A DNA stretch of 42,543 bases. Origin: Flavobacteriia bacterium. Lineage in GTDB: Bacteria; Bacteroidota; Bacteroidia; Flavobacteriales_D; Crocinitomicaceae. Below are positions 24,952 to 33,283 of the stretch, one piece after another; position 1 is the first letter of the stretch, and the number at the start of each line of letters is the position of its first letter. The stretch is taken from the NCBI GenBank assembly GCA_016178305.1, contig JACOTM010000067.1:1-42543 (forward strand), given 5' to 3'. The position numbers and the translations under genes were made by a program. The notes below the pieces were generated by a model that saw only the letters and a list, made by a program, of their open reading frames with translations, made no database searches and was not told the DNA's origin.

Positions 24952-25989
24952 ATGAAATTACAAAATGATCTTATATTAAGAGCTGCAAAAGGAGAAGATA
25001 TCGAACGATATCCAGTGTGGTTAATGCGTCAGGCAGGTAGAATTTTACCTGAATATAGAGCTGTAAGAAATTCTTTGAAAGGATTTAAAGAATTAGTTGA
25101 AACACCAGAAAGAGCTGCTGAAGTTACCATTCAACCTGTTGATATTTTGGGAGTGGATGCTGCTATTATTTTTTCAGATATTTTAGTAGTTCCTGAAGCT
25201 ATGGGATTGGAATATCAAATGTTAGAAAAATCCGGGCCTTGGTTTGAAAAAACAATTCGTTGCGAAGAAGAGTTGAAATATGCAGAAACTAATTTTGACA
25301 TTGAAGACCGATTAGGGTATGTTTTAGAAGCTATAAAAATAACAAATAAAGAATTGAACGGAAGAGTCCCATTGATTGGTTTTGCTGGTGCTCCTTGGAC
25401 AATTTTTTGTTATATGGTTGAAGGAAGAGGTTCAAAAACTTTTTCAGAGTCACGGAAACTTTTATACACGAATCCAATTTTGGCACACGAGTTGCTATCT
25501 CGTATTACGGATGTGACAATTCAGTATTTGAAAGCACAGGTGAAAGCTGGTGCACACATGTTACAAATATTTGACTCATGGGCAGGTATTTTAGGAACGG
25601 AACAATATGCTGAATTTGGATTGAAATATTTGGATAAAATTGTAAATAGAATTAATGAAGTTCCAATTACTTTATTTTCTAAAGGCGCAATAACTTCGGT
25701 AAATGCCATTGCAAAATTAAATTGCAATACTATAGGTTTAGACTGGAATATGGATTTAGTAGGTATTCGTGAAGAAATAGGTGAAAGCAGAACCATTCAA
25801 GGTAATTTAGATCCATGTACGCTTTATTCTTCTCATAAAGAAGTTGAAGGTTTAACAAATAAAATGCTAAATTCGTTTAATTCTAAACGTCATATCGTTA
25901 ATTTAGGTCATGGAGTTTATCCGGATGTTGATCCAGAAAAAGTGAAAACGTTTATACAAACTGTGAAAAACTATGAAATACAATTTTAA
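24952..25989 (+). CDS. hemE: Uroporphyrinogen decarboxylase
   Basis: From the ATG at 24952 the product is 345 residues. Both family signatures are present: PVWLMRQAGRILPEYR at the N-terminus and GFAGAPWTIFCYMVEG near 145. The catalytic Asp lies in AIIFSDILVVPEAMG, and the C-terminal GNLDPCTLYS and NLGHGVYPDVDPEKV complete the barrel. It decarboxylates uroporphyrinogen III to coproporphyrinogen III in haem synthesis. The last 17 bases overlap the start of the OmpA-family gene, so the two are probably translated from one message. Confidence 0.97.
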   Translation: MKLQNDLILRAAKGEDIERYPVWLMRQAGRILPEYRAVRNSLKGFKELVETPERAAEVTIQPVDILGVDAAIIFSDILVVPEAMGLEYQMLEKSGPWFEKTIRCEEELKYAETNFDIEDRLGYVLEAIKITNKELNGRVPLIGFAGAPWTIFCYMVEGRGSKTFSESRKLLYTNPILAHELLSRITDVTIQYLKAQVKAGAHMLQIFDSWAGILGTEQYAEFGLKYLDKIVNRINEVPITLFSKGAITSVNAIAKLNCNTIGLDWNMDLVGIREEIGESRTIQGNLDPCTLYSSHKEVEGLTNKMLNSFNSKRHIVNLGHGVYPDVDPEKVKTFIQTVKNYEIQF

Positions 25990-27140
25990 ATCTTACGCTC
26001 TTGCATTTGCATTCATTGTATGTGGAATGACAACTTTGCAAATTAATGCTCAGCAATCAGAAAATTTTGTTGAGAATGGAAGTTTTGAACAAACTGATGG
26101 GAAAATTAAAAAATTAGGAGCAATTGAAAGTGCCTTAGGATGGATTTCTCCAACAGGTTATTCCTTCAGGATCTCCTGAAATTAATGTACCTATGAATGC
26201 TTTTGGAAAAGAAGAAGCAAAAGATGGTGCTAATTATGCTGGAATTATTGCTTACTCATTTGGGGATAAAGTTCCGAGATCATATATTTCAACAAAACTT
26301 TCAACTCCTCTAAAAAAAGGATTGAAATATTGTGTGAAATTTAATGTTTCTTTAGCAGAAGCATCTAAGTATGCTTGTAATCAGCTAGGGGCAGTATTAT
26401 CATCTAAACCATTTGGAACAGATTCTAAAACAGCAATTATAGAAAAAGCACAAATTTTACATACTGATAATAAGGTGTTTAATGCAATGTACAATTGGGA
26501 AACTGTTTGCGCAGAATTTATTGCTACTGGGGGCGAAAAATTTATAACAATTGGAAATTTTTCATCTAATGAAGAAACTGTCAATGAAAAAAACAAGAAA
26601 ACTGAAATTAAAGGAGTAACTCCAATTATTGCAGCCTATTATTACATTGATGATGTTTCATTAACTTTAGTTTCAGAAGAGCAATTATGTGATTGTGCTA
26701 AACCAGCAAATGAATCTGAATATTCTTCAATGATTTATCAAAAAGCAATAAGTATTAATGATAAGATGACACCGAAACAAAAAGTGGAAGCTGAACAAAT
26801 TTTCTTTGCGTTTGGGAAAGCAAAATTGACGCTTATTGGAGAAGAAGCTTTGAATTTAATTGCAGAGCAATATAAAGCTAATCCAGACATGAAAATTGAA
26901 GTACAAGGACATTGTAATGAGATGGAAGATAAATTAGGTGTAGAAAAACCTATGTTTGCTGATATGGCAACGAAAAGAATTAATACCGTAATAAAATACT
27001 TGGTTTCAAAAGGAATTCCAGAATCAGCTCTTATTGCTTCCTCTAAAGCTGCAACTGCTCCAAATCCAGAAGCTAGTGAATCAGATGAAGAGGAATTAAA
27101 AATGGCAAAATCTAGAAGAGTAACTTTTATAGTTCAATAA
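25973..27140 (+). pseudogene. OmpA-family outer-membrane protein, frameshifted
   Basis: The first frame (ATG 25973) encodes a signal peptide ending INAQ and then SENFVENGSFEQTDG and ALGWISPTG, and stops at 26177-26179. The second frame (+1) resumes as IPSGSPEINVP and runs to 27140. It holds GKEEAKDGANYAGIIAYSFGD, a C-type region rich in conserved residues, and the C-terminal OmpA domain (IFFAFGKAKLTLIGEEAL, IEVQGHCNE, ATKRINTVIKYL, SRRVTFIVQ) that normally binds peptidoglycan. The two parts are clearly one gene. In relatives I recall a few residues more between SPTG and the proline-containing stretch, so a small deletion is more likely than a single-base error, but that is from memory. Sequencing error or programmed shift cannot be excluded. 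Confidence 0.85.
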
Positions 27141-27161
27141 TACATAAAATAAAAAGATACT

Positions 27162-27231
27162 TGAGCTAAATTAAAATGTCTGAGTTAAATCGAGGTGTCT
27201 GAGTTAAATCGAGGTGTCTGAGTTAAATCGA
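27162..27231 (+). repeat. Tandem 19-base repeat, about three and two-thirds copies
   Basis: The unit TGAGTTAAATCGAGGTGTC occurs at 27181-27199 and 27200-27218, its first 13 bases again at 27219-27231, and a degenerate copy (14 of 19 bases) at 27162-27180. Each full copy supplies a left arm able to pair with the terminator's right arm. Confidence 0.85.
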
Positions 27232-27246
27232 AGACACCTTTTTTTT
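27212..27246 (+). terminator. Terminator built on the tandem repeat
   Basis: AGGTGTCT (27212-27219) pairs perfectly with AGACACCT (27232-27239) across a 12-base loop, followed by a run of T. It would end the hemE-OmpA transcript. The earlier repeat copy offers an alternative left arm at 27193-27200. Confidence 0.85.
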
Positions 27247-27248
27247 AT

Positions 27249-28019
27249 CTAAAATTTCAAATGCCTCACAGTATCCCCTTTATTAATTAATTGTTTTAAA
27301 GATTCAATTCCGATTTCAAGATGCTTATCAACATAATTAGCTGTAGCAGCTAAATCACTATCGGCTGTTTTTACGCCTTGTGGAGTCATTGGAGAATCCG
27401 AAACTAATAGAAGGGCTCCAGTTGAAATATGATTCGCAAAACCAACTGTAAAAATAGTCGCTGTCTCCATATCTATTGCTTGTGCTCGAATGGTATTTAA
27501 GTATTCTTTAAATTTTTCATCGTGTTCCCAAACTCTTCTGTTTGTAGTATAACAAGTTCCAGTCCAATAATCACATCCTAAATCACGGATGGTTGTAGAT
27601 ATTGCTTTTTGTAAAGCAAAAGAGGGTAGTGCAGGAACTTCTGGAGGATAATAATCGTTACTCGTTCCTTCTCCTCGAATCGCTGCAATTGGTAAAATTA
27701 AATCACCAACTTTATTTTTTTGCCGAAGACCTCCGCATTTTCCAAGAAATAATACACCTTTTGGTTTAATCGCAGAAAGCAAATCCATACATGTTGCTGC
27801 ACTTGCGCTTCCCATTCCGAAGTTGATGATGGTTATTTTATTAGCCGTGGCACATTGCATCGGTTTATCCTTTCCTACAATTGGCACGTTATGTTTTTCT
27901 GCAAATTTTTCAATGTAGTTGTGGAAGTTGCACAAAAGAATATATTCTCCAAAGTTTTCTAATTTTTCACCTGTATAACGGGGCAACCAATTTTCAACAA
28001 TATCTTGTTTCGTTTTCAT
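27249..28019 (-). CDS. amn: AMP nucleosidase
   Basis: The 256-residue protein is the short Bacteroidota form of AMP nucleosidase in the nucleoside phosphorylase superfamily: ITIINFGMGSASAATCMDLL, VLFLGKCGGLRQKNKVGDLILP, the purine/ribose site RAQAIDMETATIFTVGF, and LLLVSDSPMTPQGVK. It cleaves AMP to adenine and ribose 5-phosphate and so adjusts adenylate pools. The long N-terminal domain of the E. coli enzyme is absent. The ATG at 28019 is well supported by the conserved N-terminus MKTKQDIVENWLPRYTG. It converges on the OmpA-family gene. Confidence 0.93.
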   Translation of the reverse strand: MKTKQDIVENWLPRYTGEKLENFGEYILLCNFHNYIEKFAEKHNVPIVGKDKPMQCATANKITIINFGMGSASAATCMDLLSAIKPKGVLFLGKCGGLRQKNKVGDLILPIAAIRGEGTSNDYYPPEVPALPSFALQKAISTTIRDLGCDYWTGTCYTTNRRVWEHDEKFKEYLNTIRAQAIDMETATIFTVGFANHISTGALLLVSDSPMTPQGVKTADSDLAATANYVDKHLEIGIESLKQLINKGDTVRHLKF

Positions 28020-28105
28020 TGTTTCGTGTTGTTTGTATTTTTTGAAGATAAAGAAATATTTTTAGAACTACATTGATTTTTTTTTAAATTTAGTCTAAAA
28101 TTTAC

Positions 28106-28123
28106 ATTTTATCCGGATAAAAT
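28106..28123. repeat. Perfect 18-base palindrome upstream of amn
   Basis: ATTTTATCC/GGATAAAAT reads the same on both strands. It sits 87 bases before the amn start and just beyond the 3' end of the lipoprotein gene; nearby, TTTAGTCTAAA (about 28089-28099) is another short palindrome. Both could be regulator sites. Confidence 0.5.
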
Positions 28124-28184
28124 TTTATACTCGGGTTTTTATGTCTGAAAAATGAAATCTGCTTATCAAACAATTATAGGAGAT

Positions 28185-29033
28185 TTATATAAATATTGAA
28201 GAAACTATTTTGTGCATTTCTATTTTTAAATGTTTGAATTGCTTTTCATTTTTTAATTCAATTTGAAAACAATCGCAATATTTTTTCCACACAGCATTTT
28301 CTATTTGCATTTTATTCTCAATTGCCATTGAATCATTTGAATAAATCTGATGATTGAATTCCTCCCAAATTGCAGCACACTTTTTGATCTTGTTGAAAGG
28401 TTTTACTATTTGTTTTTCAGTTATATATATGAATCCATCGGAAAGAATCATGATATAAATATAATTTGGTTCAAATAATCCAATATCTTGAGAAGCATTT
28501 CCAATTGATGCATAAATTTTTTGATTTTTTGATGAGGCTAGAGGAGTAAAATAAAAATTAGTATAACAAGCATCAATTGCAAAAACATGATTAATTATTT
28601 TTTCAAATTGATTGGACGACAAAATCTTGTCTAATCTTATAGGATTTTTTTTGTAAATAATATTGAATATTTTTTGAGGTGTGCAAAAAATATTCATAGA
28701 ATCTTTACTAATTGTTAATCCATCCATTTTTCCAAAATTAGGTTCGTTTTTTAGTAAAGTTTGTAAATTGATTTGACCTTTTTTTGCAATGTTTTGAATT
28801 TTACTACCCTTATAACACTTACGAAGTTTCTTTTCTAACGTCAATAATGAGTCTTTTTCTTGTTGATATAATTGGTCATTATAAGGTTCATTGCTAATAT
28901 TGCTAAAAAATTTGATTGCATGATTTCTAGCATGAAAATATGCTATTTCAGTAATTGTATTTTGATTGTTTTTGCTTTTTATTTGGCATGAAAAAAGAAA
29001 AATGAAGATGAAAAAAGAATATGTTTTAAGCAT
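28185..29033 (-). CDS. Lipoprotein of unknown function
   Basis: The 282-residue product has a lipoprotein signal (KTYSFFIFIFLFSCQIK, Cys at 16). The body is rich in Lys, Asn and Ile and shows no recognised domain; recognisable stretches are EIAYFHARNHAIKFFSNI, FAIDACYTNFYFTPLASSKNQKIYASIGNAS and CAAIWEEFNHQIY. Codon use agrees with its neighbours. It starts about 38 bases after the stop of the GNAT gene on the same strand and could be co-transcribed with it. Confidence 0.78.
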   Translation of the reverse strand: MLKTYSFFIFIFLFSCQIKSKNNQNTITEIAYFHARNHAIKFFSNISNEPYNDQLYQQEKDSLLTLEKKLRKCYKGSKIQNIAKKGQINLQTLLKNEPNFGKMDGLTISKDSMNIFCTPQKIFNIIYKKNPIRLDKILSSNQFEKIINHVFAIDACYTNFYFTPLASSKNQKIYASIGNASQDIGLFEPNYIYIMILSDGFIYITEKQIVKPFNKIKKCAAIWEEFNHQIYSNDSMAIENKMQIENAVWKKYCDCFQIELKNEKQFKHLKIEMHKIVSSIFI

Positions 29034-29070
29034 GATAATTTTAAGTTTTATGCTTCTTAAAGCATGTTAT

Positions 29071-29565
29071 TTAAATAATAAGCGTATAAATCCAATACCT
29101 TACACCAAGTCGGGGTTCTATTTCTTTTAAAATTGTAAATCCCAAACTTTCGTATATGTGTCTTGCAGCATTCATTATTTCGGAAGTGTGCAAGGCTATT
29201 ATTTGTTCATTGTTTTTTTTAGCGAAAGTAATACATTTTTCTGTTAATTTTTGCCCAATACCTAGACCATTAAATACTGGATGGACAGTTACAAATCGAA
29301 TATATGCCCAATCTTTATCATATAACTCGGTTGGATTTCCTTTTGATACAATAAAAGCCATTCCGATTATTTCTTTTTGATCAGATAGACAAACGATGCA
29401 ATTGGAATTGTTTAAGAGGTCTAAATAAGTGTGCTCATTAGTTAGTGTTTCTAAAAGTTTGGACCAATTCTCTTCGGTTAATTTGTTTTGATATTGCTTC
29501 CACGATCGTATCGCCAATTCCTTTAATGCGGGAATGTCCGATTGCACACCAAGTCTATAATCCAT
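29071..29565 (-). CDS. GNAT-family N-acetyltransferase
   Basis: The 164 residues form one GNAT fold: DIPALKELAIRSWKQYQ at the N-terminus, CIVCLSDQKEIIGMAFIVS, the acetyl-CoA site FVTVHPVFNGLGIGQKLTEKCITFAKKN (R/Q-x-x-G-x-G/A variant, G-L-G-I-G), and MNAARHIYESLGFTIL at the C-terminus. The substrate cannot be told. The next gene on the strand, a lipoprotein, follows at short distance. Confidence 0.9.
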   Translation of the reverse strand: MDYRLGVQSDIPALKELAIRSWKQYQNKLTEENWSKLLETLTNEHTYLDLLNNSNCIVCLSDQKEIIGMAFIVSKGNPTELYDKDWAYIRFVTVHPVFNGLGIGQKLTEKCITFAKKNNEQIIALHTSEIMNAARHIYESLGFTILKEIEPRLGVRYWIYTLII

Positions 29566-29702
29566 AAAATATTTCTAGGTTATTAAATAAATATCGATTT
29601 GTTCTTATTTAAGTTTCGGACAGTTGTGATGTTAATTTAAACAAGTTAGAATTCAAATCTAATTTTTCATTTTTTCTATAGTTAATTATTTTTTTACTTA
29701 AA

Positions 29703-29846
29703 TTAAAACCATTTATAGTCTGATTTTAAAGGTTTGTCTCTAACATTTATATTGGTCAATTTTGTTTCTTTTTTTAATGAGAAAACTAAAAGAATGATTA
29801 GGAGTGTGAAAGAAATAATTAAAATTGGTTTTTTTTTGAATTTCAT
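29703..29846 (-). CDS. Small single-pass membrane peptide (47 residues)
   Basis: In the 370-base gap between the GNAT and peptidase genes, an ATG at 29846 opens 47 codons: a basic start (MKFKKKP), one hydrophobic helix (ILIISFTLLIILLVFSL) and a polar tail ending DYKWF. The N-in, one-helix, charged-tail layout is that of a real small membrane protein. The rest of the gap is AT-rich with no other signal. There is no homology support that I can name, so it stays tentative. Confidence 0.45.
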   Translation of the reverse strand: MKFKKKPILIISFTLLIILLVFSLKKETKLTNINVRDKPLKSDYKWF

Positions 29847-29935
29847 TTTGTAAATGTCAATTATAATTTTCAAATGCAAATCAAATTTATTTCTAAGTGT
29901 GAACTTCCAAAGTACAGTTAACTAACTTCTAACTT

Positions 29936-31951
29936 CTAAAAACTATATTCTTTCCCATAATACAACATCTGTTCTACAAAAGTTTGTTTATTCTCAATTT
30001 TGATGTCAATAATAGCACCTTTATTGTTTCGTATCGGAACGTAAATTGGGTGAACGAATCCATTATATGGAGCTAGGTTCAATGGTTTTACTCTTTTTAA
30101 AACTTCAGCATGAATGGCTTTATTGACTTTTACACCATAAGTTTCCACTAAAATTTTTCCTGCATTGTAATCCCCTTCGGAAGTAATACGTTGAATTTCT
30201 TTTAATAATTCTCCAAAAAGAGCTCTTAATTTAGTGTAATCTTTAATGTCGTAATAAGTTTTACCATTTTTAACAACTTTTTCAATAACCTTCTCTTTAG
30301 TTCCTTTTTCAAAGACCCATGATGCAACCAATTGTCTGTTTTGCATGTGCTCTTCTTCTACTTGTTTCCCTAATTCAAGACGTTGCAATTGTGTTAGCAT
30401 TCCATTTCGGATATAGTTATCATAACCTGCTTTTCCTACTTCTAATGAAGGAATAAGGCCAATGTCAACTAATTTCTGATCCATAATGTAATATAACCCA
30501 ACTAAATCTGCTCTCGCTTCTTCCAAAGTGCTGGCATAATTTTTTAAGGTTTCGGAAGGTTGTCCAACCCCTTTATTGATTTGCCCAGAGGCATGACCAA
30601 TTACTTCATGTAATGCTGTGTGTAATTTACTTGCTAAAGCACTGTATTTGGTTGCTCTGTCAATTTCTTCTTGATCGTGTGCAAATTCTTGAACTAAACC
30701 TTTTCCTCCCGCTTTTTCATAAGCCGCAATTACATTTCCTAAACTAACAGATTTTGAACCATGTTTTTCTCTTATCCAATTGTTATTTGGAAGATTAACA
30801 CCAATAGGAGTAGCAGGTGCTGCATCCCCTGATTCACTAGCAACTTGTACGACTTTGTATGAAACTCCTTTTACGTTTTTCTTTTTGTGTTCAGGCATTA
30901 TTGTAGAATTATCTTCAAACCATTGTGCATTTTCAGCAACAACTTTCATGTGTTTAGAGGCTTCAAAATCTGTAATTTCTACGATGCTTTCATAACCTCC
31001 ACGTTTTCCAAGTGCATCACCGTAAGTTTCAATAAAACCATTAATCCAATCAATGTCTCCTTTTGTTGATGATGCCCATAGAATATTATATTCGTCCCAT
31101 GTTTTTAAATCTCCAGTTTTGTAATATTCAATTAATTTTTTTAAAGCATTTGCTTGATCTTTGTTTTCTGCAACTGTAACTGCTTTTGTAAGCCAAAAAA
31201 TGATTTTATCAATAGATTTCCCATACCGACCACCTGATTTCCAAGTGTCTTCAATGACTTCACCATTTTTTAATATTAAGGTAGAATTTAAGCCATATTC
31301 AATAGGCGTAGGATCGTTGTCATCAATTAATTTGGAATAATATGTTTCGACCATTTTTTGTGTTACACCTTTACCGTAAAATCCATTTGCAGAAGCGACT
31401 ATCATATCCACGTTAGCATCTTTCACTTTACGTTTTAAAGCTGTGTTTTTATCAAAAATGACTTTGATAGCTTCTGATGAAATTGTAGCATTTGTTTCTT
31501 TTACTAAGGTTTTAAAGTAGCTTTCAGAAATTTCAGGCATTATTTTTTCCATACCATAGTGGTGATGAATTCCATTTGAAAACCAAACACGTTTTGCATA
31601 AGTCAAAAACTTTTCCCAATCTTCATTTTCTTGATCGCCTTGGTAATTTCCTACAATTACTTCCAGGCATTTTCTAATTTCAACATTGTAAGGGTTGTTT
31701 TGTTCGTAAGCAATATCTCTTCCAGATAATCCTGCTTGCGCCATATAATAAACTAATTTTTTTTGATTCAAAGAAAGTTTTTCAAATCCTACAATGTCAT
31801 ATCTTAAAACTTGAATATCAGCGAAACGATCTACGATGACTTCGTTTGAGATGTTTTCTTGCGTTGTATCTTGTGCTGTTTTTGAGGTGTTGCAAGCGTT
31901 AAATAGTATTGAAACTCCGAATGCTAAAGTATAGATAATTTCTTTTTTCAT
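29936..31951 (-). CDS. Dipeptidyl peptidase III (M49), lipoprotein
   Basis: The 671 residues begin with a lipoprotein signal (LAFGVSILFNACNTS). The catalytic centre is the M49 zinc motif HEVIGH (HExxGH, in LHTALHEVIGHASGQ), with the third ligand in STLEEARADLVGLYYI. The two-lobed family architecture accounts for the remaining length. DPP III releases dipeptides from the N-terminus of short peptides. The lipoprotein signal puts it in the envelope, so it probably processes peptides taken up from outside. A TAAATTTG promoter motif lies 38 bases upstream. Confidence 0.94.
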   Translation of the reverse strand: MKKEIIYTLAFGVSILFNACNTSKTAQDTTQENISNEVIVDRFADIQVLRYDIVGFEKLSLNQKKLVYYMAQAGLSGRDIAYEQNNPYNVEIRKCLEVIVGNYQGDQENEDWEKFLTYAKRVWFSNGIHHHYGMEKIMPEISESYFKTLVKETNATISSEAIKVIFDKNTALKRKVKDANVDMIVASANGFYGKGVTQKMVETYYSKLIDDNDPTPIEYGLNSTLILKNGEVIEDTWKSGGRYGKSIDKIIFWLTKAVTVAENKDQANALKKLIEYYKTGDLKTWDEYNILWASSTKGDIDWINGFIETYGDALGKRGGYESIVEITDFEASKHMKVVAENAQWFEDNSTIMPEHKKKNVKGVSYKVVQVASESGDAAPATPIGVNLPNNNWIREKHGSKSVSLGNVIAAYEKAGGKGLVQEFAHDQEEIDRATKYSALASKLHTALHEVIGHASGQINKGVGQPSETLKNYASTLEEARADLVGLYYIMDQKLVDIGLIPSLEVGKAGYDNYIRNGMLTQLQRLELGKQVEEEHMQNRQLVASWVFEKGTKEKVIEKVVKNGKTYYDIKDYTKLRALFGELLKEIQRITSEGDYNAGKILVETYGVKVNKAIHAEVLKRVKPLNLAPYNGFVHPIYVPIRNNKGAIIDIKIENKQTFVEQMLYYGKEYSF

Positions 31952-31989
31952 GGGAACGTTTTTGCTATGTGAAATATGTGCGAAAATTA

Positions 31990-31997
31990 CAAATTTA
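31990..31997 (-). promoter_or_regulatory. -7 element of the dipeptidyl peptidase III gene
   Basis: On the minus strand TAAATTTG matches TAnnTTTG exactly; a second near match (TAATTTTC) follows it directly. Confidence 0.5.
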
Positions 31998-32039
31998 AAA
32001 GGGAAAAGGAATGATTATATTTGTTAATTTTTATCGTTA

Positions 32040-32627
32040 TTAGTGTCCATAATAACATTCTCCTCCTAAAATTAAAACATGGATGTTGTTTTCTTTTGGA
32101 ACAATTGGACATGAATATCTTTCTGAATAAGCACAATAGGGGTGATACGCTAAGTTAAAGTCAATTGTCCAGATATTTGATTTGGTCTTTTCAATATCCA
32201 TATAACGACCACCGCCGTATGTGGTATTGCCTGAAGTTAAATCTTTGAAAGGCAAGAAAAGGTAGTTTTGGAATTCTTTGTCATTCAATAAATTTAAGTT
32301 TTGATAAACATTTAAAACGCAAACAGTATCGTTGATTTTAAATGTAATCGTACCATACTTTCGATAATAAACAACTCTTTCTTTAGACATCGGCATTTTA
32401 AATTTTTTTCCTTTTTCTTTTTTGAAAGTTGCTTCAACAATTAAATTTGTATCAATATTGAAATAGCAAATTCCTTTGAAATGACTTCGTTCTTCATCAT
32501 TTAAGACCTCTTTTTTAAATTCAATTTCGTGTTTTTGACGTTCAAGTGTTAAACTATCACTATAATTTGTTTGTGAATACGAATTTTGGATACACCAAAA
32601 TAAGATAAAAGTGATAGTTATTTTCAT
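32040..32627 (-). CDS. DUF1684 protein, secreted
   Basis: The 195-residue product starts with a signal peptide (KITITFILFWCIQNSYSQ) and matches DUF1684: ERQKHEIEFKKEV, then FLPFKDLTSGNTTYGGGRYMDIE, and the highly conserved DFNLAYHPYCAYSERYSCPIVPKENN. The function of the family is unknown. Its ATG overlaps the stop codon of yggS by four bases (32624-32627), so translation is coupled. Being the last gene of the ser cluster may simply reflect read-through. Confidence 0.93.
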   Translation of the reverse strand: MKITITFILFWCIQNSYSQTNYSDSLTLERQKHEIEFKKEVLNDEERSHFKGICYFNIDTNLIVEATFKKEKGKKFKMPMSKERVVYYRKYGTITFKINDTVCVLNVYQNLNLLNDKEFQNYLFLPFKDLTSGNTTYGGGRYMDIEKTKSNIWTIDFNLAYHPYCAYSERYSCPIVPKENNIHVLILGGECYYGH

Positions 32628-33283
32628 CGTGTACCAAAAATTGAACTTCCAACTCTGACCATTGTACTACCTTCTTCAATTGCTAATTGATAATCTCCGC
32701 TCATTCCCATTGAAATTTCTTTAAAATCATCATTGAAAGTAAAATAATAACTTTTAATTAATTGAAAATAGTTTTCTAATTGTTGAAATTCTTTTCTTAC
32801 AATATTTTCGTTATCAGTAAATGAAGCCATTCCCATAACTCCTACAATGTGAACGTTATGTAAATCTATAAATGCTGGATTTTCGATTAATTCTTTAGCT
32901 TCTTCAAAATCTAAACCAAATTTAGTTTCTTCTTGAGCCACATGAAATTGAAGTAAGCAATCAATAATTCGATTGTTTTTTTTAGCTTCTTTATCAATTT
33001 CTTTCAAAAGTTTAAAGCTATCAACAGAATGAATTAAATGAACATAAGGAGCAATGTATTTAACTTTATTTGTTTGTAAATGACCAATTAAATGCCATTT
33101 GATTTCTTTAGGAAGGACTTCCCACTTTTCGGTCATTTCTTGCACTTTGTTCTCTCCAAAATGACGTTGACCAGCATCGTAAACTTCTTGTATGTCAGAA
33201 ATAGGTTTGGTTTTTGAAACAGCTACCAATGTAACAGTTTCAGGTATCGTTTTACGAATAATATCTAAATTTTCTTTAATCAT
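32624..33283 (-). CDS. YggS/PLPBP-family pyridoxal phosphate homeostasis protein
   Basis: The 219 residues form the single-domain alanine-racemase-like barrel: VTLVAVSKTKPISDI with the PLP Lys, RHFGENKVQEM, IKWHLIGHLQTNKVKY, HSVDSFKLL, LLQFHVAQEETKFG, VGVMGMASFTDN, and SMGMSGDYQLAIEEGSTMVRVGSSIFG. It binds PLP and buffers its supply; it has no known catalytic role. In this cluster the PLP enzyme SerC is encoded upstream. It overlaps DUF1015 by four bases at 33280-33283 and DUF1684 by four at 32624-32627. Confidence 0.96.
   Translation of the reverse strand: MIKENLDIIRKTIPETVTLVAVSKTKPISDIQEVYDAGQRHFGENKVQEMTEKWEVLPKEIKWHLIGHLQTNKVKYIAPYVHLIHSVDSFKLLKEIDKEAKKNNRIIDCLLQFHVAQEETKFGLDFEEAKELIENPAFIDLHNVHIVGVMGMASFTDNENIVRKEFQQLENYFQLIKSYYFTFNDDFKEISMGMSGDYQLAIEEGSTMVRVGSSIFGTR

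Noticed and set aside
27162-27231. CRISPR array
   Set aside because: The 19-base units are directly adjacent with no spacers and form part of a terminator.
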